Assembly (NCBI GenBank): GCA_029861865.1 | Contig: JAOTYL010000003.1 | Location: 1-64,000, forward strand | Direction of reading: 5' to 3' | Source of the DNA: Myxococcales bacterium | GTDB lineage: Bacteria > Myxococcota_A > Polyangia > Polyangiales > Houyiibacteriaceae | Length of the DNA stretch: 64,000 nt | In this document: piece by piece, positions 7,791-14,120 of the stretch | How positions within the stretch are numbered: the stretch's first letter is position 1 | Layout: the number at the start of each line of letters is the position of its first letter | The notes under the pieces: generated by a model | The model's input: only the letters and a program-made list of their open reading frames with translations | Told to the model about the DNA's origin: nothing | Databases searched by the model: none | Program-made: the position numbers and the translations under genes

Positions 7791-8123
7791 ACGACAGCAT
7801 CTGACATGACGCTACGAAGCCAGGACGCCCGGAGACAGGGGGCTCGATGTGCGACGTGGGGGCGTTTGAGGTGCAGCCGGGCGGCGCCATCTTGCGAGGC
7901 GCGTGTCGAGGCAGCAAACGCGGTTGGCGTACACAAGAGTCACGTTTCACATCGGACGCCGCTAGCCTGACCCCGATCAGAGGGGAGATGGGGAAACCAC
8001 TTCTAATCAACGGCGTGTTTTCGTGAACCAGAGTGTCGATACGAGTGGCACACCGTGTGCCGAAAGCTTCATTTGAGGGTGTTTGCGCGCGTCCGCTGAC
8101 TACGCGCTACCGCGAAACCATTG
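7791..8123. other. Intergenic region containing second copy of the diverged repeat
   Basis: No supported gene. It contains the repeat at 7848-7950. The long minus-strand frames that cross it from the repeat gene lack start sites and are shadows. Confidence 0.4.
7848..7950. repeat. Diverged direct repeat downstream of lipoprotein gene (copy 2)
   Basis: Partner of 6224-6330; see the shared core given there. It lies about 60 bp past the stop of the seven-repeat lipoprotein gene. Confidence 0.5.
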
Positions 8124-8145
8124 AAAAAACGGGGGTGAAAACCCC
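8124..8145 (-). terminator. Rho-independent terminator-like hairpin
   Basis: Read on the minus strand: GGGG-TTTTCA-CCCC, then CG and six T. It lies immediately after the tRNA-Lys half and the recombinase remnant and would end the minus-strand transcript of the two lipoprotein genes. Confidence 0.5.
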
Positions 8146-8152
8146 TTACCTA

Positions 8153-8193
8153 GGATTAAAAGTCCGCTGCTCTACCAACTGAGCTAACAGCCC
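8153..8193 (-). tRNA. Truncated tRNA-Lys(TTT), 5' half only (probable att site)
   Basis: The minus strand reads GGGCTGTTAGCTCAGTTGG, then TAGAGCAGCGGACTTTTAATCC. This is the acceptor 5' strand, D arm and anticodon stem-loop of a standard tRNA-Lys with anticodon TTT. After ATCC the match stops: there is no 3' anticodon strand, T arm or acceptor 3' strand, and a terminator hairpin follows. It cannot be a functional tRNA. A break inside the anticodon stem next to a recombinase C-terminus fits the crossover site of a tRNA-integrating element. Confidence 0.75.
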
Positions 8194-8485
8194 AAGTACC
8201 CGAAATATCTGACGTGGTCTTGTCGTTGTGGCCGCCGATATACGCCAAGCCGCTCAAATGTCCACTCTTTCGGGTACGGTCGTTGGTCGCAGCGTGGCGA
8301 AAGTCCCGCATATCTAGGGAGTTGAGGTCGTCCGGGTCAAGTCCAAGGTCCTTGGCCGCCGTTCGGAGGGCCCTTCGGTGGTCCCAGCGCTGAAAGATGG
8401 GGCCCACCTCCACCCCCTTCGTTGCATCGGCCAGCGTCGTAACGACCAAGGCCAGAGCTCCTGCCCATCCAACCAAGTACCTCAC
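8156..8485 (-). pseudogene. Chimeric ORF: tyrosine recombinase (integrase) C-terminus running into tRNA-Lys sequence
   Basis: Residues about 29-95 (PIFQRWDHRRALRTAAKDLG, then MRDFRHAATNDRTRKSGHLSGL, then AYIGGHNDKTTSDIS) follow the C-terminal catalytic domain of tyrosine recombinases: R-H in the DFRHA box, the GH of box II, then the TT-x-Y tail. The nucleophile Tyr position reads Ser (SDIS-GTW). The last residues, AVSSVGRAADF, are simply the translated tRNA-Lys. The N-terminal 28 residues, from a GTG with GAGGGG upstream, look like a signal peptide and not a recombinase. The recombinase N-terminus is absent, so this is a remnant of an integrative element. The assignment is by eye. Confidence 0.6.
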
Positions 8486-8494
8486 AACAACCCC

Positions 8495-9214
8495 TCACTC
8501 TCTGTCGAGGGTGGTGAAATTCCATTCGAAGTCGTCTTCGAGCGTCGCTCCGGCACTAGACGCAAGGCCGGCCTTCACAGTGACCGTAAAGGAGGTGATC
8601 GCCGCAAGGGGCGCGTCAGGCCGGAGCTCCCCAATGTCTGGCTCCTCGCCGATGAAGACGTCGCTCGGCACCCGCGTCCCCTGGTCATCGGTCAAAAAGA
8701 AGGTTTCACTCGTGAGCGACGCAGGATCGATTGGGGCGTTGGTTTGAAAGCCGATCCGCGTGTCGACAGGAACCTCGGTCTGGCCATCCGCGGGCGCAGT
8801 TTCGACAATTTGGAGGTCCTGTTGTTCGCAGACGCCGGATGCACAGACGCCCGTCATCGTCTCCGTTTCCGTATCATTTTCGAAGCCGCAGGCCCGGTCG
8901 TTCTCCTCCTCCTCGGCGGTACATGCCGGCTCGATCGCTCCGCACGGTCGCTCGAGCTCACATTCGAGCAACGTAATCGTTGCTTGAACACATGCTTCTC
9001 CTCGGACTCTTTCGAGCGCGGCAAACGTGGCAGAAAGGAATCTTTCGCATTCTTCGATCGTCTCCGGAACTCTGTTCTCTTCCGCTTCGCACCGCATGTT
9101 GCGCTCGCAGGTCGACTGAACGACCTCGGTGATCACTTCACGCGTGTCGTCCGTGCACCCAACTACGAGCACTGCCCACAGCAGACCGACTGTCGCCCCC
9201 AGTATCGGTCTCAT
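8495..9214 (-). CDS. Lipoprotein with Cys-rich domain and bacterial Ig-like (Big_5/SbsA-type) domain
   Basis: 239 residues from the ATG at 9214; the longer frame upstream overlaps the preceding gene. The signal peptide ends at a lipobox, AVLVVGC. Residues about 25-125 carry a Cys-patterned domain (TCERNMRC ... ECERFL ... ACVQATITLLECELERPC ... AC ... AC). Residues about 130-239 form an Ig-like fold typical of SbsA/Big_5: VETAPADGQTEVPVDTRIG, then ITSFTVTVKAGL and FEWNFTTLD. The ATGA overlap with the gene upstream (9211-9214) indicates translational coupling. The Cys pattern matches that of the neighbour, so the two look like tandem paralogues. Function unknown; probably a cell-surface protein. 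Confidence 0.75.
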   Translation of the reverse strand: MRPILGATVGLLWAVLVVGCTDDTREVITEVVQSTCERNMRCEAEENRVPETIEECERFLSATFAALERVRGEACVQATITLLECELERPCGAIEPACTAEEEENDRACGFENDTETETMTGVCASGVCEQQDLQIVETAPADGQTEVPVDTRIGFQTNAPIDPASLTSETFFLTDDQGTRVPSDVFIGEEPDIGELRPDAPLAAITSFTVTVKAGLASSAGATLEDDFEWNFTTLDRE

Positions 9215-9612
9215 GGCGTGACCTCCTCTTCGTCGTCGCCGCAAACCGCGAGCGTCGCGTCGTATTCGACTTCGCAGGCGTATAGGATGCCATCGCAGGG
9301 GGTGTCTCCCGCGCAGTCGAACGCAGCGATGAAGGCGGCGCCACACGCGTCTGGATCTGGAGACCCTTGAATATAGTCCCCGTACAACTGCAGAATGAGC
9401 GTCCGGCAATTGTCAACATCACCAAAAAACGGATCCTCAGGATATGGGTCGCATTCGATCTCCCTCATGCAGAAGGCGGTCACGCTCGGGTCGAGCTGTG
9501 CGATTCGATCTCTGGCTGCGTCGAGCTCGCTGTTGGCTCCGCCGTCGCCGCACCCGGCAAGCGCAAGCCCCGCTGCTGCCAGGGACGGGATCTTCTTCTT
9601 GGGACTAAACAT
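9211..9612 (-). CDS. Small Cys-rich lipoprotein
   Basis: 133 residues from the ATG at 9612, with a GGGGG ribosome-binding site (AAGGGGGATGC before ATG). Lys-rich N-terminus, hydrophobic stretch and lipobox LALAGC. The mature part has the pattern FCMREIEC ... NCRTLILQLYGDYIQ ... ACGAAFIAAFDCAGDTPC ... ACEVEYDATLAVC, which parallels the first domain of the next gene (9214-8495). The stop overlaps that gene's start by four bases. It is first in a two-gene minus-strand operon. Disulfide-stabilised and extracytoplasmic by inference. No function recognised. Confidence 0.75.
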   Translation of the reverse strand: MFSPKKKIPSLAAAGLALAGCGDGGANSELDAARDRIAQLDPSVTAFCMREIECDPYPEDPFFGDVDNCRTLILQLYGDYIQGSPDPDACGAAFIAAFDCAGDTPCDGILYACEVEYDATLAVCGDDEEEVTP

Positions 9613-9656
9613 GCATCCCCCTTCGGAATAGCTTTGGAACAGTACCGTCTATGATG

Positions 9657-10046
9657 TCACTTGAGAAGGACCGCGAAGCACGATGGACGGGCAAACTTAT
9701 TTGCCTTGAGGAAAGAAAGCTTGACGCTGGAATAGATGAAGGTTGCCAGCCCCGCGCCAATCAGCAGAGTTCCCCCAGCGATGGCCTCCTGATTGTTGGG
9801 CGTGGGTCCCCAGAAGTCGACACTTCCTGCCCAGGCGAGCACGCTCCCCACTGTGGCCGTACTAAGCCCGACCGGGATACCCAGGCCGGGCCCGACCATG
9901 TAGCTCGGCTTACACTCCCTTGGGACGGGAGGCGTAGGTATTTCCGCGCGCTGAATCGAATGCGTGTTGTCGGTGCCAAGGACGAGATCGTCGGAGTAAC
10001 TCAAGATTAGAGCGAGACGCGGTTGCAGAGAGCGTCCGGTGGTCAC
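9657..10046 (-). CDS. Hypothetical small membrane protein
   Basis: At most 129 residues (GTG at 10046; a possible internal ATG is at 9899). Two hydrophobic segments are visible: GIPVGLSTATVGSVLAWAG and AIAGGTLLIGAGLATFIYSS. The N-terminal half has no features, and no domain is recognised. The start is unclear because neither candidate has a strong ribosome-binding site. It could be a fragment. Confidence 0.35.
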   Translation of the reverse strand: MTTGRSLQPRLALILSYSDDLVLGTDNTHSIQRAEIPTPPVPRECKPSYMVGPGLGIPVGLSTATVGSVLAWAGSVDFWGPTPNNQEAIAGGTLLIGAGLATFIYSSVKLSFLKANKFARPSCFAVLLK

Positions 10047-10100
10047 GACATCTAAGGACTCCAGGTCGCGCGGGCCGCTGGGCCCGTCCTGAAGAGATGG

Positions 10101-12317
10101 CTAGTCCACGATGAGCGGCGCGCCCCCGGTCTCCTCGAGGTACGTGCGCAACTGGCGTTCGAGCAAATCGGCATCACGTCCGCCGCGCAGATTTCGGCCA
10201 GCCATCGCGGGGTCGTTGACGTCGTACAGGCCGACCGTGTTGTCGAGCCGGTTCATGATGAGCTTATACGGATCGGAAACGGCAGAGACGAGATCGAGCG
10301 CAAACTTGGTGCCTTTGTCGCCGGCGCTTTTGTCGAAGATGAAGGTGTCGACGACGAGTACTCGGTCTCGATACTCATCGGCCGAGGCCGCGATCGCGCG
10401 TAGCGACGTTCCATCGAGCCCAGCTGGGCCGTGGGTTTCAGTGATATCCAAGACGGTGGGCATAAGGTCGATCGCACCAACCACCGCGTCGTTCTCCCCC
10501 GCCGGAAAACCCGGTCCCTTGGCGAGAAGCGGGACCTTGATGTTGTGCTCCGAATGATCGAATCCGTGACCCCGGGACCGATCGTTGTAGATGCGTTCGC
10601 CATGGTCGGCGGCCAGAAGCACGGTCACGGGCCGATCCGTCTGCCCATCGATGACCCGAAGCAACCGACCCACGTGTTGATCGAGGTACGTGATCTCGCC
10701 GTCGTACAGATCTCCTTCGGTATCTCCGGCCAGCGGGATGCCTGGATGACGTTTGCTCGGGGCATGCGGGCCGAAGAAATGCACCCATAGAAAGAATGGC
10801 TTGTCCTGAGGGCGGTTGCGTAGAAAGTCGATGGCACTGTCGGCTGTCTGGGCATCGTTTCGTAGGTGCCGGGCCAACAAGTTGATTTCCACGAAACTGT
10901 CGAACCCCTCCGCGGTGCCCCACTTGTGAGAGAGCACCTCGGTGAAGCCGCCGTCTATCACCGCCGCCGTGAGCATGCCCCGCCGGCGCAAATAGGTGGC
11001 CAGCGACCAATGTGGGTCGCTCAGCGGTAACAAGAACATGGCGCGTGGTTTCTCTCCAGGCCGCAACTGGTTGCCCAGCGGCGCCTTCAAGCACCTGTAG
11101 CGGTTGGTCTCGTACATGCGCGTCCACTGCAAGCGCCGTGGGTTCACGCCGCGTAGAATCGCCGGGATGGCAATGCTCGTCCATCCCCCGGCGGCATAGG
11201 CGCGGGTGAACTTCGTCCCGTCTTCGAACCAACGGGCGAGCTCGGGTGTGGTGTTCCGTTCGTAGCCGTAGAGAGACATTCGATCGGGGCGGACGGTGTC
11301 GACGGTGATCAACACGACATGCTGCGGAGACGGCTCGGTGGGTATGGGAACTTCAGCTTGATACACGGCCGCGACGACCGGGTTTGCGTCGCCTCCGGAA
11401 CAGTTGTCGTCCACACCGTTGCCGGGAATCTCGCGTTGCTGGGGGTTCACCTCGGCGTCGAATGGACTACAGTCCCCACCGCCGAGGACGGCCGAAAACC
11501 CGTCAGCATCGAAGTCCGTGATGAGTCGAATGGTTCGAAGTGGCAGGGCAGCAAACGGCCGATTCAGCATGGTTTCAAACGCCGGCTGACGCGGCGCGTG
11601 CAACAAGAAAAAGGGGGCAAGCACGGTCAGTGCGACAAACGCGGTGCCAACGATGCGAACCGAACGCCGCCGAGGGGACAGGACGATCCCAGACAACAGG
11701 ACCACGATGGCCATGCAGAACAACGCCAACCCTTGTAGCGCCACGTGGAAGATCGCGTATTGCCCCGGGAACCGGGTGCGGTCTAGGTAGGCGAGGAGAA
11801 GCGTGCCAACGACCAACGCGATACCGATCACCCATTGAATCCATCGAGACGCACGCATCAGCGGAGGTGCGCCAGTGCGAGTGGGCTGCATCAAGACGAG
11901 GAGGGCGCCGGTTGTCAAAGCGGCAAGCCCGCAACCGACCAGCGTGCCAACCGCAAGTGTGTTGTAACGGGTGCCTAGGTTGGCAAATGCGCGGAGGCTC
12001 CAAGCGACCGCGGCGAAAGCCCACAACGCCAATCCCGGCCAAGCTATCCAGGAAGCAAACCGCGGACATCTTGCGAGCAGATGCGCGAATCCCGCCCATA
12101 GTGCGCCGATCGTCAATCCAAACCCCAACCCCAGCCCGGCGCTACCGACGAACGCCCGTATTGAGAGATCATCACCGGTTAGGGCGATGTCGGAGACCGC
12201 CGCAACCATCACAGCTAGGCCAGCCGCCGTCAGTCCACGACCCAACTTGCTGGCGCAGGTGGTCCACTCATCGGGGCGTGAGAAAAGGGAAGCCAAGAGG
12301 TGTTGGAGGCCGCTCAT
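10101..12317 (-). CDS. Membrane-anchored sulfatase/alkaline-phosphatase-superfamily enzyme with metal-binding motif
   Basis: 738 residues from the ATG at 12317; the frame extends to 12665 but that part overlaps the methyltransferase gene. The N-terminal ~270 residues contain about seven membrane helices. A periplasmic MopE-like Asp/Cys stretch follows (DFDADGF ... GGDCSPFDAEVNPQQREIPG, then GVDDNCSGGD). The sulfatase fold begins at VVLITVDTVRPDRMSLYGY; ADHGERI provides the second metal-binding set. Where sulfatases carry the formylglycine Cys (CxPxR), this protein reads WTSIAIPAILRG, with Thr at the nucleophile position. This favours a Thr-using phosphotransferase such as phosphoethanolamine or phosphoglycerol transferases over a sulfatase. 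It sits in a cluster with a second such enzyme, a GT2 and methyltransferases, suggesting envelope lipid or glycan modification. Confidence 0.8.
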   Translation of the reverse strand: MSGLQHLLASLFSRPDEWTTCASKLGRGLTAAGLAVMVAAVSDIALTGDDLSIRAFVGSAGLGLGFGLTIGALWAGFAHLLARCPRFASWIAWPGLALWAFAAVAWSLRAFANLGTRYNTLAVGTLVGCGLAALTTGALLVLMQPTRTGAPPLMRASRWIQWVIGIALVVGTLLLAYLDRTRFPGQYAIFHVALQGLALFCMAIVVLLSGIVLSPRRRSVRIVGTAFVALTVLAPFFLLHAPRQPAFETMLNRPFAALPLRTIRLITDFDADGFSAVLGGGDCSPFDAEVNPQQREIPGNGVDDNCSGGDANPVVAAVYQAEVPIPTEPSPQHVVLITVDTVRPDRMSLYGYERNTTPELARWFEDGTKFTRAYAAGGWTSIAIPAILRGVNPRRLQWTRMYETNRYRCLKAPLGNQLRPGEKPRAMFLLPLSDPHWSLATYLRRRGMLTAAVIDGGFTEVLSHKWGTAEGFDSFVEINLLARHLRNDAQTADSAIDFLRNRPQDKPFFLWVHFFGPHAPSKRHPGIPLAGDTEGDLYDGEITYLDQHVGRLLRVIDGQTDRPVTVLLAADHGERIYNDRSRGHGFDHSEHNIKVPLLAKGPGFPAGENDAVVGAIDLMPTVLDITETHGPAGLDGTSLRAIAASADEYRDRVLVVDTFIFDKSAGDKGTKFALDLVSAVSDPYKLIMNRLDNTVGLYDVNDPAMAGRNLRGGRDADLLERQLRTYLEETGGAPLIVD

Positions 12318-12355
12318 GAAGTTCGCTCGAGAAGTTGTTTGCGCGGGTATAGCCG

Positions 12356-13042
12356 CTAACGGACCCGCCGTCCGGAGACGAAGTACTGTGCGCCGAGCGG
12401 CAGCCAGCGGAGGCCGGATTCGATGCTTCGAAAGCCTGAGCCTTTCCAGGGGAAGAAAAGGACGTAGCGCGCCTCGGCGGCTTCGAGCTCGGCGCTTTCG
12501 ATGAGGGCCATAGATTCGCCGCGCGTGAGCAGCTTCGCGTCGGCGTCGAAAGGGCAGTTGTTGACCGCCCGCCGAGTGAGCGGGTTGTAGGGGTTGTGCT
12601 CGAAGATGTAGAGAAGGCCGCCTGGTTTGAGCACGCGGGCCATTTCGGCGACGAGCGATGTCCACTGTGCCGGCGGTACGTGGTGCAGAACGCAGACCGT
12701 GAACACGACATCAAAGGTCTGCTCCTCGAACGGTATACGCCTGCCGTCATAAACTTGAAACTTCCCTTGCGGAACGTGCGCGGCAGCCCGCTTCACGACC
12801 CCGGGCGCGACGTCGACGCCGCGAAGCTCGCCAAAGTGCTCGCCTACGTAACGCGACATGAGACCGACGCCACATCCAACGTCCAGAACGCTGCAACGCT
12901 CCAGGGAGCCGAGCTGCCTGGCGCAAGAAGCAACGAGCTCATCAGCCTTGACGCGGATGAAGAAATCATGGCTCTGACCCGCGAAGTCGATCGACTGCTC
13001 GACCTCCGCCACGTAGCTTTGCTTGTACTCCTCGAACTCCAC
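12356..13042 (-). CDS. Class I SAM-dependent methyltransferase
   Basis: 228 residues, ATG at 13042. Motif I is VLDVGCGVG (about residues 51-59), the acidic strand-2 end is GVDV, motif II region is FDVVFTVCVLHHVPP, and motif III region is RVLKPGGLLYIFEHNPYNPLTRR. This is the Methyltransf_11 arrangement. The C-terminal part (FFPWKGSGFRSIE) resembles small-molecule or lipid-linked sugar methyltransferases; the substrate is unknown. It ends 38 bases before the sulfatase-like gene on the same strand and is divergent from the GT2 gene, so all may act on one envelope product. Confidence 0.8.
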   Translation of the reverse strand: MEFEEYKQSYVAEVEQSIDFAGQSHDFFIRVKADELVASCARQLGSLERCSVLDVGCGVGLMSRYVGEHFGELRGVDVAPGVVKRAAAHVPQGKFQVYDGRRIPFEEQTFDVVFTVCVLHHVPPAQWTSLVAEMARVLKPGGLLYIFEHNPYNPLTRRAVNNCPFDADAKLLTRGESMALIESAELEAAEARYVLFFPWKGSGFRSIESGLRWLPLGAQYFVSGRRVR

Positions 13043-13118
13043 GTATTATCCGTAGGTTGAACTATACACGACGCCATTGTACAAGGCTCGCTGCCGCTTG
13101 GTAGGCTCGGACCGACTC

Positions 13119-14120
13119 ATGCAACGTCCTGCGCTGTCACTCATCATTCCCGTCTACAACGAGGAAGCAAACATCGCGGAGCTCGACCGCCGCCTCAAGG
13201 ACCTCCTGCGCGAAATCAATGAGACGTGGGAGGTGGTGTTCGTCGACGACGGCTCACAAGACCGCTCCCCTGAAATGCTGCACGAGCTCGCTGCGGCAGA
13301 ACCGCGCTACAAGGTCATTTCTTTTTCGCGCAACTTCGGGCACCAGGCTGCGATCACCGCCGGCATTGATCGCGCTGAAGGGGACGCCGTGGTCATCATG
13401 GATGCGGACCTGCAGGATCCACCCGAGGTCGTCATGCAAATGATTCAGAAGTGGCGTGAAGGATCCGACGTCGTATACGGCCAACGGTCCAGACGGCACG
13501 GGGAGAGCATCTTCAAGCGATCGACCGCCGCCGCCTTCTACCGTCTGTTGCGTATGCTGCTCCCGATCGAGATACCCCTCGATACCGGGGATTTTCGGCT
13601 AATGAGTCGCAGAGTCATCCTGTCGATGCGCGCCCTGCGCGAGCAGCATCGTTTCGTGCGCGCCATGGTGTCATGGGTGGGTTTTAAGCAGACGGCGGTG
13701 CAATACGAGCGGCCCGAACGCTTCGCCGGCGAAACGAAATACCCACTTCGCAAGATGATGCGCTTCGCGATCGATGGCATTACATCGTTTTCGATCGTCC
13801 CGCTTCGGCTCGCGACTTGGCTCGGTTTGCTTTCGGGGCTCCTTGCGATCGTCACCTCAGCCTGGGCGCTCTACTCAGCAATCGCGGGGCAGACGGTTCC
13901 AGGTTGGGCGACGATCATGATCGCGGTGGCATTGGCTGCGTCGGCTCAGCTCATCATGACCGGAATCCTTGGCGAGTACATCGGCCGGATCTACGAAGAA
14001 GTGAAACGGCGTCCGCTCTACGTGGTAGCCGATACGCTGAATCTTCCGCCGGCCGATCGGTCACCGCCGAGCGTGCAAAAGACAGGCGATACTCCCGAGG
14101 CGAGCAAGAAGACACGCTAG
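13119..14120 (+). CDS. Family 2 glycosyltransferase, GtrB/DPM1-like with C-terminal membrane helices
   Basis: 333 residues from the ATG at 13119 (MQRPALSLIIPVYNEEAN). The frame from 13077 adds a basic leader of no clear role. GT-A catalytic elements: VVFVDDGSQDRS, VIMDADLQDPPEV (DxD) and a DTGDFRLMSRRV box typical of polyprenyl-phosphate glycosyltransferases. Two C-terminal transmembrane helices follow (about 230-255 and 265-290). This layout is known in GtrB/ArnC-type enzymes that move a sugar from NDP to undecaprenyl phosphate on the inner membrane. The neighbouring DUF2079 and sulfatase-fold proteins could use the product. It overlaps the stop of the convergent gene by four bases. Confidence 0.85.
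   Translation: MQRPALSLIIPVYNEEANIAELDRRLKDLLREINETWEVVFVDDGSQDRSPEMLHELAAAEPRYKVISFSRNFGHQAAITAGIDRAEGDAVVIMDADLQDPPEVVMQMIQKWREGSDVVYGQRSRRHGESIFKRSTAAAFYRLLRMLLPIEIPLDTGDFRLMSRRVILSMRALREQHRFVRAMVSWVGFKQTAVQYERPERFAGETKYPLRKMMRFAIDGITSFSIVPLRLATWLGLLSGLLAIVTSAWALYSAIAGQTVPGWATIMIAVALAASAQLIMTGILGEYIGRIYEEVKRRPLYVVADTLNLPPADRSPPSVQKTGDTPEASKKTR

Noticed and set aside
6666-7936. Long minus-strand frames (355 and 335 codons) antisense to the seven-repeat lipoprotein gene
   Set aside because: They arise because the repeats are near-identical and GC-rich; there is no ribosome-binding site, signal peptide or domain, and both strands cannot have been selected.
6224-7950. Integron attC sites for the repeats after the lipoprotein genes
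   Set aside because: The core GTTRRRY/RYYYAAC boxes and paired stems are not found, and no integron integrase is visible.
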